Of a stretch of DNA of 64,000 bases, positions 42,334 through 50,851 are shown piece by piece. A program made the position numbers and the translations under genes. Every line of letters begins with the position of its first letter. The stretch's first letter is position 1. Source of the stretch: Marinibacterium profundimaris (GTDB lineage Bacteria > Pseudomonadota > Alphaproteobacteria > Rhodobacterales > Rhodobacteraceae). Where the stretch lies: the NCBI RefSeq assembly GCF_002210095.1, contig NZ_AQQR01000002.1, positions 496,001 through 560,000 on the forward strand. Direction: 5' to 3'. Under the pieces are notes generated by a model, which was given only the letters and a program-made list of their open reading frames with translations, ran no database searches and was not told the DNA's origin.

Positions 42334-43110
42334 GTGCGGTATCTCTTCAGCCGGCTGGTCAAGCTGCTTGCAGTGGTCACAAAGATCCTCTGCACGATCC
42401 ATCTGCGGCTTTTCCCGGAGGCGCGGTTCACCATTCCCGCCTATGCGCCGCCGCTGATCCGGCCGCGCGGCGGCGACCGGAAGATCCCGCGCAAGGTCTA
42501 CCAGATCAGCTATGGGCACCGGGTGTCCTGCGGGATCTACCTGACCTGGGTGTTCAACCGCCTGATGGCGGCGGATCATGAATTTCACCTGCATATCGAC
42601 AAGACCACCGCCCGCGACTGGATCAACGAGAATTACCCCGGCGAGATCGCCGAGACCTTCAACCGGCTGCAGATCGGCGCCGCGCAGGCGGATTACTGGC
42701 GTGTGCTGGTGCTGCTGAAGGAAGGCGGGATCTACCTGGATACGGATGCCAATTTCGTCTGGCCGCCGTCCTGGGCGATTGGGCCACAGGACGAGGAGAT
42801 GTTCCTGGAGATGCGCGACGGCGAGATCACGAACTATTTCCTCGCAGGCGCGCCGGGCAACCGGTTCTTCGAAGGGTTCGAAAAGACGATCCGCCAGAAC
42901 ATCCACGAGAACAAGCACGACAATATCTACGTGATGACCGGGCCCAAGGCGATGCTGCCGGCGCTGGAACAGGGCGGGTATCGGTCCGAAAGCTTTCGCA
43001 TCGTCGCCCATCACGGGCAGTTCACCAACGAAGCCCTGCAATACCCCGATCGCGACCACAAGAAATGGTGGCGCGAGCAGCAGGACAAGGCGATCGTCCG
43101 CGAGGACTAG
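42334..43110 (+). CDS. OCH1/DXD-type glycosyltransferase
   Basis: A 258-residue transferase of the PF04488 group. Landmarks: IPRKVYQISYGHRVS (I-P-K-x-I/V-x-Q family start) at 51-65, AAQADYWRVLVLLKEGGIYLDTDANF with the metal-binding DxD at 136-138, and a C-terminal TGPKAMLPA. The start is probably GTG 42334, 6 bases or more after AGGGGG; upstream frame is GC-rich filler. It probably adds a sugar to a surface polysaccharide. The 3' end is only 6 bases from a converging gene. Confidence 0.8.
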   Translation: MRYLFSRLVKLLAVVTKILCTIHLRLFPEARFTIPAYAPPLIRPRGGDRKIPRKVYQISYGHRVSCGIYLTWVFNRLMAADHEFHLHIDKTTARDWINENYPGEIAETFNRLQIGAAQADYWRVLVLLKEGGIYLDTDANFVWPPSWAIGPQDEEMFLEMRDGEITNYFLAGAPGNRFFEGFEKTIRQNIHENKHDNIYVMTGPKAMLPALEQGGYRSESFRIVAHHGQFTNEALQYPDRDHKKWWREQQDKAIVRED

Positions 43111-43116
43111 GACATT

Positions 43117-44034
43117 TCAGGGATTCTCGGGCCGCTCCGGTGGCCGCAGCGGGCCGGGCGGCGCGAGCAGGACAGCCTCGATCCGGCGGTTCAGGCTGCG
43201 CGCGGCCGGGTCCAGCGGCGCGGCGCGCGGGGCGAGGGCGCCGAGGGAATGCGCCTCGACCCGGGCCGGATCCACGCCGTGGTCGTCGATCAGGCGCATG
43301 CGCAGGGCCTCGGCCTCGGCCATGTCCGTGGCGGTGTCCCCGGCATCCGGGGTGGCGGAATGGGCGACGATGGCCAGGCGCACGTCGGGGCGCTGTTTCA
43401 GCACCGAAGAGAGCACGTCCAGCGCGGGGATCGGGGTTTCGGAGGCCGCCGGGGTGATCGTGTCGAGCACGAGACGGCCGGTTTCGATCAGGGTGCGGGC
43501 CTGGTCTTCGGCCGAAACGGGCGCGGTGCGGGTGACCTCGGTCACCTGCAGCCAGGCGCCGCCGCGCCCGGCGCTGACCAGCAGGGCAAGCGCGTCACCG
43601 TCCGCGTTCATGGCCGAGACATAGCGGTAATCGGCAAGATCCACGAACATGTCGGGCGCGGGCACCACGTCGATGGCGAAGCGGAAGTCGAACCCGCCGC
43701 AGACGCGATCCTGGCAGCTGTAGACCGGCACATAGCCCTCGGCCTCGGCCTGGGCGATCAGCGGGTCGATGATCTGCTGGCTGCTCGGGCCTTCGTCCAC
43801 GCGCCAGGTGCGGCGGGTGATCGTGCCGGTGATGGTCAGCGTCTCCATCCCGTCGGGCGTCCAGGGGCCGGTGGGCAGGGCATGGGCCGCCTCGGACACC
43901 CGCTCGGACAGGGGGCGGGTGGTAAAGGCGATGTCGGGCTCGAAGGCCAGCGCCGGACCGGCAGCCAGCCAGACTGCGAGCGCGGCCGGAAGGCACCGGC
44001 GCAGGGCAGAACGGGGCGTGCGGGGAGGGTTCAT
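43117..44034 (-). CDS. OmpA-family protein with DUF4892-like N-terminal part
   Basis: An exported 305-residue protein. Signal peptide to about residue 30 (AVWLAAGPALA). The middle (GYVPVYSCQDRVCGGFDFRFAIDVVPAPDMFVDLADYRYVSA) resembles DUF4892. The C-terminal OmpA-like domain (LKQRPDVRLAIVAHSATPD... LRMRLIDDHGVDPARVEAHSLGALAPRA... SLNRRIEAVLL) would bind peptidoglycan; the usual HTD is HSA here, so the diaminopimelate-contacting Asp is missing, while NRRIE is kept. Last gene of a four-gene overlapping chain. Confidence 0.78.
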   Translation of the reverse strand: MNPPRTPRSALRRCLPAALAVWLAAGPALAFEPDIAFTTRPLSERVSEAAHALPTGPWTPDGMETLTITGTITRRTWRVDEGPSSQQIIDPLIAQAEAEGYVPVYSCQDRVCGGFDFRFAIDVVPAPDMFVDLADYRYVSAMNADGDALALLVSAGRGGAWLQVTEVTRTAPVSAEDQARTLIETGRLVLDTITPAASETPIPALDVLSSVLKQRPDVRLAIVAHSATPDAGDTATDMAEAEALRMRLIDDHGVDPARVEAHSLGALAPRAAPLDPAARSLNRRIEAVLLAPPGPLRPPERPENP

Positions 44035-44597
44035 CGGGCCTGCGCGTGGTAGTCGTCGTTGGGCTGCATGGCGGTGGCCGAGGCAACGCGGTTCGTCATG
44101 TTGAAGAAGGCCGCCACGTTGGCGATGTCCCAGATGTCACGGTCCGAGAATCCTTCGTCGCGCAGCTTCTGCCGGTCGTCCTCGCCGATCGTGGCGCTGG
44201 CGGTGGTCACCAGCGCGGCGAAATCCAGCATCGCGCGCTGGCGCGGATCCAGCGGCGCGGCGCGGTAGTTCATCACCATGTATTCGCCCAGCTTCGGATC
44301 GCCCGACAGCGCGCGCACCGCCGCGCCATGGGCGACCTGGCAATACCAGCAGCGGTTGATGGAAGAGACGACCACCGCGATCATCTCGCGTTCAAGCTTG
44401 GTCAGGGCGCTGTCGCCCAGCATCAGGTCGTTGTAGAGCGCGGTGAAGACGTTGAGCTTGTCGATGTCGAAGGCATGGGCCTTCAGCACGTTGGGCACCA
44501 TGCCCAGCTTGTCCTGGCAGATGTCGAAATAGCGCTGCGTGGCCTCGGGCAGCGGATCGACGGCGGGCAGGTTCAGGGCGGTGATCTGGTCGGTCAT
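44031..44597 (-). CDS. Peroxidase-related (AhpD/carboxymuconolactone decarboxylase-like) protein
   Basis: A 188-residue all-helical protein. CWYCQVAHG at residues 83-91 is the AhpD core (C-x-x-C...H), which supports thiol-dependent hydroperoxide reduction. The flanks (YFDICQDKLGMVPNVLKAHAFDI; FAALVTTASATIGEDDRQKLRDEGFSDRDIWDIANVAAFFNMTNRVA) fit the uncharacterised peroxidase-related subfamily. ATGA overlaps on both sides tie it to the GNAT gene before and the OmpA-like gene after. Confidence 0.88.
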   Translation of the reverse strand: MTDQITALNLPAVDPLPEATQRYFDICQDKLGMVPNVLKAHAFDIDKLNVFTALYNDLMLGDSALTKLEREMIAVVVSSINRCWYCQVAHGAAVRALSGDPKLGEYMVMNYRAAPLDPRQRAMLDFAALVTTASATIGEDDRQKLRDEGFSDRDIWDIANVAAFFNMTNRVASATAMQPNDDYHAQAR

Positions 44598-45361
44598 GAT
44601 GGGGCTCCCTCCGGTTTGCGGCGGTAATGGTAATCGGTCACCGGGGTCATGGACAGCGAGGCGTAAAGACTGTTCGCCGCGGTATTGGCCCGGGTGCACA
44701 GCACCGCCAGCGTGTCGGCGCCATGATCGCGGGCCCAGAAGGCGGCGCCGCGCATCATCCAGTCGGCCAGCCCCTGACGGCGCTGTTCGGGCACGATTTC
44801 AAGGGCATGCAGCATGGCGACGCCGTCGTGGATGGCGACATAGGCGACACCCGCGGGGCGCTGGTTCAGCCGGCCAAAGAGCGCGGTCTTGGGCCCCTTC
44901 GCGCGTTCCATCACCGCGATGCGGCCGGGGCCGATGCCGCCCTCGGCCCAGATCTCGCGCATGATCGCCAGCGGCTCCCAGATGTCGAAGACGGTGATGC
45001 GCGGCAGCGGCTTGTCGCAAAGCTGTGCGGGCGGGCAGACCCAGGCACGGACCGGGTCGTGCACGACGTAGCCGCGCGCGTCGAGCTGCGCGTCGAGGTC
45101 TTCCTCGCCCGGGCGGATCATGAAAAGCGGCGGCTGGCCCATGGCCTGCATGGCGGTTTCGGCGGTGGCCAACTCGTCGGCCGTAAACGGCCGCCTCGAA
45201 GGTACTTCCCTGACAGGCCGCCTCGTTCCGTCGCGCAGGGTGGCGGCCGAGACACGCTGCCCCCCGCCCTGTCCGTCGCGCAGGGTCCAGGGGCCGTCGT
45301 CGAAGATCCGCGCCGGTGGCCAGGTTCCGTCGATCGCCGCCAGCACCCTTTCGGGTGTCAT
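44594..45361 (-). CDS. GNAT-family N-acetyltransferase
   Basis: A 255-residue acyl-CoA transferase. The C-terminal GNAT fold carries the acetyl-CoA loop in ALEIVPEQRRQGLADWMMRGAAFWARDHG (R/Q-x-x-G-x-A type) followed by TRANTAANSLYASLSM. The N-terminal 120 residues (MTPERVLAAIDGTWPPARIFDDGPWTLRDGQGGGQRVSAA) are typical of a Rhodobacterales subfamily of unknown substrate. Start and stop each overlap a neighbour by 4 bases. Confidence 0.85.
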   Translation of the reverse strand: MTPERVLAAIDGTWPPARIFDDGPWTLRDGQGGGQRVSAATLRDGTRRPVREVPSRRPFTADELATAETAMQAMGQPPLFMIRPGEEDLDAQLDARGYVVHDPVRAWVCPPAQLCDKPLPRITVFDIWEPLAIMREIWAEGGIGPGRIAVMERAKGPKTALFGRLNQRPAGVAYVAIHDGVAMLHALEIVPEQRRQGLADWMMRGAAFWARDHGADTLAVLCTRANTAANSLYASLSMTPVTDYHYRRKPEGAPS

Positions 45362-46080
45362 GTGCCGAGATCCCGCGCCAGCCGGGTCATCGCCGCGTTG
45401 ATCTGGCGCCCCTCGGCCCCGCGCACCACGATATTGGCACCGAAGGCCCCGTCCTTCTGGAACGGGTAGCAGCCGATCGAGAGATCCGGGTAATCGGTCG
45501 CCAGCTCGGCCAGGGGGCCGGCGATCTCGCCCTCGGGGCGGTGCACGGTCAGGGTCTGGCTGAGCAGCGGCGCGCCGCCGGTCAGCTTGGGCAGGACCGA
45601 GGCGACCATTGCCTCGAACACCGCCGGGACGCCGGCCATCACGTGCACGTTGCCCAGGGTGAAACCCGGCGCGACAGAGACGGGGTTGTCGATCAGCTCC
45701 GCGCCCTCGGGGATGCGGGCCATGCGCAGGCGGGCGGCGTTCATCTCGACCCCGCGGCTTTCGTAATGCGCCGCAAGCAGCGCGCGCGCATCCTCGCGCA
45801 CGTCGATCGTGGTGTCGAAGGCCGCGGCGATGCAATCGGCGGTGATGTCGTCATGGGTCGGCCCGATGCCGCCCGAGGTGAAAACATGGGTATAGCCGCC
45901 GGACAGTGCCTTGACCGCCGCGATGATCGCATCGGCATTGTCGCTGACCACCCGGACCTCCTGCAGGTCGATGCCAAGGCGCGAGAGTTCGCCCGCCAGG
46001 TGATACATGTTCGCGTCCCGGGTCCGGCCCGACAGGATCTCGTCCCCGATGACGAGCATTGCGGCGGTTGGGTTGGCCAT
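45358..46080 (-). CDS. CinA-like/MoaB-type molybdopterin-binding-fold protein
   Basis: A 240-residue protein with the MoCF-binding fold of CinA N-termini: MLVIGDEILSGRTRDANMYHLAGELSRLGIDLQEVRVVSDN, then FTSGGIGPTHDDITADCIAAAF. It lacks the C-terminal deamidase domain of full CinA, so it belongs to the short competence/damage-inducible-like group, perhaps a nucleotide pyrophosphatase. ATG 46080 follows AAGGAGA. First gene of a chain with GNAT, AhpD-like and OmpA-like genes, all joined by 4-base overlaps. Confidence 0.85.
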   Translation of the reverse strand: MANPTAAMLVIGDEILSGRTRDANMYHLAGELSRLGIDLQEVRVVSDNADAIIAAVKALSGGYTHVFTSGGIGPTHDDITADCIAAAFDTTIDVREDARALLAAHYESRGVEMNAARLRMARIPEGAELIDNPVSVAPGFTLGNVHVMAGVPAVFEAMVASVLPKLTGGAPLLSQTLTVHRPEGEIAGPLAELATDYPDLSIGCYPFQKDGAFGANIVVRGAEGRQINAAMTRLARDLGT

Positions 46081-46126
46081 CTGGGTCTCCTTGCAGGGGG
46101 TTGGGAGGAGGTATAGGGCGAGCCTC

Positions 46127-46846
46127 ATGCGCTTTCCATCCCCCCTTGTGCCGGCCCGGCTGATCCGCCGCTACAAACGCTTCCTTGCCGATTGCAGGCT
46201 GGAGGACGGGCGCGAGGTGACCGCGCATTGTGCCAACCCGGGATCGATGATGGGGCTGGCCGAGCCGGGGATGAAGATCTGGCTGGAGCCGAACGACGAC
46301 CCGAAGAAGAAGCTGAAATGGGGCTGGCGGCTGGTCGATCACGAGAACGGGCATTTCACCGGTGTCGACACCTCGGTCCCGAACCGTGCGCTGCGCGCCG
46401 CGCTGGAGGCGCGCGAGGTGCCGGGGCTGGCCGCGTACGACGTGGTGCGGGCGGAGGTGAAATACGGGCAGGCCAGCCGGATCGACTTTCTCTTGCAGGG
46501 AGAGGGGCTGCGGGACGCCTGGGTCGAGGTGAAATCCGTCACCCTGTCCCGCGCGCCCGGCCGGGCCGAGTTTCCCGACAGCGTGACCGCGCGCGGCACA
46601 AAGCATCTGCACGAGCTGACGGCCATGGTGGAGGCCGGGCACCGGGCGGTGATGCTGTTCCTGGTGCAGCGCACCGATGCCGCCTGTTTCGCCCCCGCCG
46701 CGGATATCGACCCGGTCTATGCCGCCGCATTGGCCCAAGCCGAGTCGGCCGGGGTCGAGGTGCTGATGCACGGCACGCGGATCACGCCCGAGGGGGTGAC
46801 CCTGGGGCCGGAATTGCCGCGCTGCGGCACGAGCGGGTGCGTTTGA
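46127..46846 (+). CDS. sfsA: DNA/RNA nuclease SfsA
   Basis: A 239-residue protein of the sugar-fermentation-stimulation family. MRFPSPLVPARLIRRYKRFLADC starts the OB-fold part; CANPGSMMGLAEPG is the family motif; the PD-(D/E)xK nuclease core is visible as ASRIDFLL followed by WVEVKSVTL. E. coli SfsA has DNA/RNA-binding and nuclease activity; its cellular role is unclear. It diverges from the CinA-like gene, with 46 bases between start codons. Confidence 0.93.
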   Translation: MRFPSPLVPARLIRRYKRFLADCRLEDGREVTAHCANPGSMMGLAEPGMKIWLEPNDDPKKKLKWGWRLVDHENGHFTGVDTSVPNRALRAALEAREVPGLAAYDVVRAEVKYGQASRIDFLLQGEGLRDAWVEVKSVTLSRAPGRAEFPDSVTARGTKHLHELTAMVEAGHRAVMLFLVQRTDAACFAPAADIDPVYAAALAQAESAGVEVLMHGTRITPEGVTLGPELPRCGTSGCV

Positions 46847-46847
46847 A

Positions 46848-46866
46848 TGTCATATGTGCTATGACA
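46848..46866. promoter_or_regulatory. 19-bp palindrome upstream of map
   Basis: TGTCATA-TGTGC-TATGACA is a perfect 7-bp inverted repeat directly after the sfsA stop, in an AT-rich stretch. A half-like TGACATGATG recurs at about 46926-46935. Candidate operator for map; no regulator family is assigned. Confidence 0.45.
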
Positions 46867-47024
46867 TGGGTATCAACCAAAATTTACCGGATTTGCCGGG
46901 CTCTTGCGTCTGGCGACGGTGCGTGTGACATGATGATACGATGCGCGGTGACGCAGAAATGCCGCACCCTCTGGCATCGCCTGCCCTGAACCCATATTAT
47001 TGCATCCAAGATGGAGAGGTTGTT

Positions 47025-47834
47025 TTGGACACGACGCGCGGCAGACTGACGAAGGACGGGATCCGGATTTACGAGCCGGCCGATTTCGCTGGCATGCATG
47101 CGGCCGGAGCGGTCGCGGCGCGGATCCTTGACGAGATCGCGCCGCTGGTCTTTCCGGGCCAGACGACCGAGGCGATCGATGCCCGGATTACCGAACTGGT
47201 GGAAGAGTCGGGCTCGACCTCGGCCACGATCGGCTACAAGGGCTACCAGCATGCCAGCTGCATCTCGGTCAATCACGTGGTCTGTCACGGGATCCCCGGG
47301 CCGAAGTTGCTGAAGGACGGGGACATCCTGAACGTGGATGTCACCGTCATCGTCGACGGCTGGTACGGCGACACGAGCCGGATGTACGTGGCCGGCAAGC
47401 TGCCCCGCAAGGCGGAGCGGCTGATCGAGGTGACTCATGACGCGCTGATGAAGGGGATCGAGGTGGTTCGTCCCGGCGCGACCTTCGGCGACATCGGCTA
47501 TGCGATCCAGACCTTCGTGGAAGGCCACCGCATGAGCGTGGTGCGCGATTTCTGCGGCCACGGGCTGGGCCGCGTGTTCCACGCGCCGCCAAACGTGCTG
47601 CATTACGGGCGCCCGGGCACCGGAGCCGTTCTGGAAGAAGGCATGTTCTTCACCATCGAGCCGATGGTGAACCTTGGCCGGCCCGAGACCAAGACGCTGG
47701 CCGACGACTGGACCGCCGTGACGCGGGACAAGTCGCTTTCGGCGCAGTTCGAACATTCGGTGGGCGTGACGGCGGACGGGGTGGAGATCTTTACCCTGTC
47801 GCCGGCCGGGAAGTTTCATCCCACCTACGGGTGA
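47025..47834 (+). CDS. map: Type I methionine aminopeptidase
   Basis: Removes the initiator methionine from new proteins; dinuclear metal enzyme of the M24 fold. Landmarks: GYKGYQHASCISVNHVVCHGIPG, the two metal Asp in LNVDVTVIVDGWYGDTSRM, His in FCGHGLGRVFH, Glu in FFTIEPMV and Glu in QFEHSVGV. The frame is open from ATG 46941, but the first 28 residues are foreign to the family; TTG 47025, shortly after GGAGAGG, gives a normal 269-residue enzyme. A TTG start on an essential gene is notable. Confidence 0.9.
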   Translation: MDTTRGRLTKDGIRIYEPADFAGMHAAGAVAARILDEIAPLVFPGQTTEAIDARITELVEESGSTSATIGYKGYQHASCISVNHVVCHGIPGPKLLKDGDILNVDVTVIVDGWYGDTSRMYVAGKLPRKAERLIEVTHDALMKGIEVVRPGATFGDIGYAIQTFVEGHRMSVVRDFCGHGLGRVFHAPPNVLHYGRPGTGAVLEEGMFFTIEPMVNLGRPETKTLADDWTAVTRDKSLSAQFEHSVGVTADGVEIFTLSPAGKFHPTYG

Positions 47835-47881
47835 CGATGTTGCGCGCTGATCCGCCGGATGTGACGGCGGAGAGGTCGGGA

Positions 47882-47924
47882 TGCCTCCGGCGGGAGGTAT
47901 TTTTGCAAAGATGAAGATGGGGCG
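47882..47924 (+). repeat. Intergenic hairpin repeat, copy 4
   Basis: GCCTCCGGCGGGAGGTATTT then TTGCAAAGATGAAGATGGGG. CCTCC pairs with GGAGG, followed by TATTTTT, so it looks like a terminator, 50 bases after the map stop. Confidence 0.7.
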
Positions 47925-48002
47925 GGGCTATAGGGGCCTTGTCCTTTTTTCGTTTGCACCGGGACGCGTTTGATCTGCTGGCGCGGCGGCGGAGGGGGTG
48001 GG

Positions 48003-48044
48003 AGCCTCCGGCGGGAGGTATTTGGGCCAAGAAGAACGAGGGGC
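48003..48044 (+). repeat. Intergenic hairpin repeat, copy 5
   Basis: GCCTCCGGCGGGAGGTATTT then GGGCCAAGAAGAACGAGGGG. Same core as copy 4, 121 bases away in direct orientation, with the AAGAAGAA tail. Confidence 0.7.
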
Positions 48045-48185
48045 GGCGGCCTGCTGTGTCGGGCTGTGTTGCCGGGGACGCACGAGATGGATCCGGCGCG
48101 CGGCTGCCGGGGAAGAGGAAAGCGGTTTTCCCCGGGTTGGGGGCGCGTTAGAAGGCGGTGACGCGCTATCCGGAGCCGAACACCC

Positions 48186-49706
48186 ATGTCCACGCCGAAA
48201 CCCGTCGTTCTGTGCATCCTCGATGGCTGGGGTCTTTCTGAAGAGACCGAGGCCAACGCGCCGCTGCTGGCCCGGACCCCGAATATCGACCGGCTGATGG
48301 AGACCTGTCCCCATGCGACCCTGGTCACCCATGGGCCCGACGTGGGCTTGCCCAGCGGGCAGATGGGCAATTCCGAGGTCGGGCACATGAACATCGGCGC
48401 CGGCCGGGTCGTGGCGATGGACCTGGGCCAGATCGAGCTGGCGATCGAGGACGGCAGCTTCTTCGAAAACAAGGGCATCACCGATTTCATCGAGGGGCTG
48501 ATGGAAAGCGGGGGCACGGCGCATCTGATGGGCGTGGTCTCGGACGGGGGGGTGCACGGGCATCTCGATCATCTGCTGGCGGCGGCGAAGGCCACCACCG
48601 ATGCCGGGGTCCCGACGCTGATCCACGCGATCACCGACGGCCGCGACGTGGCGCCGAAATCGGCCGATGGCTTCATCGCCCAGCTGCAGGAGCGCCTGCC
48701 CGAGGGCGCGCAGGTGGCGACCGTCATCGGGCGCTATTTCGCCATGGATCGCGACACCCGCTGGGACCGGGTGGCCAAGGCCTATCACGCCATCGTCGGC
48801 GGCGAGGCCGAGCAGGGCGCGGCCAGTGCAGCCGAGGCCGTTGCGGAGGCCTATGCGCGCGGCGAGACGGACGAGTTCATCGCGCCCACCGTCATCGGCG
48901 ATTACGACGGGTTCGGCGACCGCGACGGGCTGTTCTGCCTGAACTTCCGCGCTGATCGCGCGCGCGAGATCCTGGCCGCCATCGGCCAGCCCGAGTTCGA
49001 CGGGTTCGACACCGGGCCGCGGCCGAAGCTGGCCGCGATGCTGGGGATGGTGGAATATTCCGACGCCCACAACGAATTCATGACCACCGCCTATCCCAAG
49101 GCGAAGATCGTCAACACGCTGGGCGAATGGGTGGCGAAACACGGCAAGAGCCAGTTCCGCCTTGCCGAGACCGAGAAGTACCCCCATGTCACCTTCTTCC
49201 TCAACGGCGGGGTCGAGACCCCGGCCGAGGGCGAGGACCGCTTTATGCCGAAATCGCCCGACGTGGCGACATACGACCTGCAGCCCGAGATGTCGGCCGG
49301 CGAGGTCACGGATCAGTTCGTCGAGGCGATCCAGGAAGGCTATGACCTGATCGTCACCAATTTTGCCAATCCCGACATGGTCGGCCATACCGGCGACCTG
49401 GACGCGGCGATAAAGGCCTGCGAGGCGGTGGACGAAGGGCTGGGCCGGGTGCTGGAGGCGCTGGAGACGGCCGGGGGCGCGATGGTCGTCATCGCCGATC
49501 ACGGCAATTGTGAATGCATGGTCGATCCCGAGACCGGCGGGCCGCATACCGCGCATACGACGAACCCGGTGCCGGTGATCCTGGTCGGCGGGCCCGAGGG
49601 GGCCAGCCTGCGCGACGGGCGGCTGGCCGACGTGGCGCCGACGCTGCTGGCGCTGATGGACCTGCCGCAGCCCGCCGAGATGACCGGGAAGAGCCTGATC
49701 GCATGA
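48186..49706 (+). CDS. gpmI: 2,3-bisphosphoglycerate-independent phosphoglycerate mutase
   Basis: Interconverts 3- and 2-phosphoglycerate in glycolysis using two Mn ions and a phosphoserine intermediate (506 residues). VVLCILDGWG near residue 8 holds the first metal Asp; the nucleophile Ser63 lies in GNSEVGHMN; later LNFRADRAR, FANPDMVGHTGD and IADHGNCE supply ligands. Its stop overlaps the EnvC-like start (ATGA). The gpmI-envC-ctpA order is common in alphaproteobacteria. Confidence 0.96.
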   Translation: MSTPKPVVLCILDGWGLSEETEANAPLLARTPNIDRLMETCPHATLVTHGPDVGLPSGQMGNSEVGHMNIGAGRVVAMDLGQIELAIEDGSFFENKGITDFIEGLMESGGTAHLMGVVSDGGVHGHLDHLLAAAKATTDAGVPTLIHAITDGRDVAPKSADGFIAQLQERLPEGAQVATVIGRYFAMDRDTRWDRVAKAYHAIVGGEAEQGAASAAEAVAEAYARGETDEFIAPTVIGDYDGFGDRDGLFCLNFRADRAREILAAIGQPEFDGFDTGPRPKLAAMLGMVEYSDAHNEFMTTAYPKAKIVNTLGEWVAKHGKSQFRLAETEKYPHVTFFLNGGVETPAEGEDRFMPKSPDVATYDLQPEMSAGEVTDQFVEAIQEGYDLIVTNFANPDMVGHTGDLDAAIKACEAVDEGLGRVLEALETAGGAMVVIADHGNCECMVDPETGGPHTAHTTNPVPVILVGGPEGASLRDGRLADVAPTLLALMDLPQPAEMTGKSLIA

Positions 49707-50848
49707 TCCGGCCGGGCGCTGTCCTGCTGGGTCTGGCGCTTGCCGTTCTGCCCCTGGCGTCACAGGCGCAGCAGGCCGATCCGGCCGAGGCCGCGCGGGC
49801 GGCTGCGCGGATGATCGAGCAGGCGACGCTGTCGATGCAGGGCGCCACCACGGCGCAGGACCGGGTCGCGGCGCTGACCGAGGCCGTGCAGGCCTATGAG
49901 GCCGGGCTGGCCGCCATGCGTGACGGGTTGCGCCGCGCCGCCCTGCAGGAGGCGAACCTGACCGCGCGGCTCGCCGCCCGCGAGGATGACGTGGCGCAAT
50001 TGCTGGGCGTGTTGCAGAGCATCGGCACGGCGCCGCCGCCGGTCCTGATGCTGCATCCCTCGGGCGCTCTGGGCGCGGCGCGGTCGGGCATGATCATGGC
50101 CGACGTGGCACCGGGACTCGAGGCGCAGGCGCAGGCCCTGCGCGAGGACCTGGAAGAGGTGCGCACTCTGCGCATCCTGCAGGAAAACGCGGCGCGGCAG
50201 CTGTCCGAAGGGCTGGCCGGGATCCAGCAGGCCCGCGCGGCGCTGAGCCAGGCGATCGCCGACCGCACCGACCTGCCGCGCCGTTTCACCGCCGATCCGG
50301 TCCGCACCGCGATCCTGATCGGTTCGACCGAGACGCTGGACGGCTTTGCCAGCGGCCTCTCGGAAATGACCGAGGGAGATATCCCGCGCAGCAATGCCGA
50401 TATCACCGGGCTGAAGGGGGAACTGCCCCTGCCGGTGCAGGGCCTGCTGCTGCACCGCGCCGGGGCGGCCGATGCCGCCGGGGTCACGCGGGAGGGAATC
50501 CTTGTCGCCACCCGGCCCCGCGCCTTGGTCGTCAGCCCCACGGCGGCGACGATTCGCTACCTCGGGCCGCTGCTCGACCTTGGCAACGTCGCGATTCTCG
50601 AACCGCAGGCGGACACGCTGTTCGTGCTGTCGGGGCTGGACCAGGTCTTTGGCGAGGCCGGGCAGGTGCTTCCGCCGGGCACGCCCGTGGGACTCATGGG
50701 CGGGTCGGACCCCGAGACGGGAGAGATCGTGTCAAGAGGTGGTGAGGGGTCTGGAAACGAGCGGACAGAAACGCTCTATATAGAGGTCAGGGAAAACGGG
50801 CAGCCGGTAGACCCCGAGTCGTGGTTCCGGACCGAACAGGATGGATAG
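49703..50848 (+). CDS. EnvC-like murein hydrolase activator
   Basis: A periplasmic 381-residue protein: signal peptide (ALAVLPLASQAQQ), coiled coil about 25-200, and a C-terminal M23/LytM-like domain (LPVQGLLLHRAG... GILVATRPRALVVSPTAATIRYLGPLLDLGNVAILEP... GTPVGLMGG... LYIEVRENGQPVDPESWF). The zinc-binding H-x-H and H-x3-D of active M23 enzymes are not seen, as in EnvC, so it should activate amidases during division rather than cut peptidoglycan. Coupled to gpmI; ctpA starts 3 bases after its stop. Confidence 0.9.
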   Translation: MIRPGAVLLGLALAVLPLASQAQQADPAEAARAAARMIEQATLSMQGATTAQDRVAALTEAVQAYEAGLAAMRDGLRRAALQEANLTARLAAREDDVAQLLGVLQSIGTAPPPVLMLHPSGALGAARSGMIMADVAPGLEAQAQALREDLEEVRTLRILQENAARQLSEGLAGIQQARAALSQAIADRTDLPRRFTADPVRTAILIGSTETLDGFASGLSEMTEGDIPRSNADITGLKGELPLPVQGLLLHRAGAADAAGVTREGILVATRPRALVVSPTAATIRYLGPLLDLGNVAILEPQADTLFVLSGLDQVFGEAGQVLPPGTPVGLMGGSDPETGEIVSRGGEGSGNERTETLYIEVRENGQPVDPESWFRTEQDG

Positions 50849-50851
50849 GAC

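Larger units (their letters stand above)
47835..48185. other. Repeat-bearing intergenic stretch (351 bp)
   Basis: Between map and gpmI, both rightward. It holds two direct copies of the hairpin-TATTT repeat (47882 and 48003). The first may end the map transcript. No gene is supported. Confidence 0.55.
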
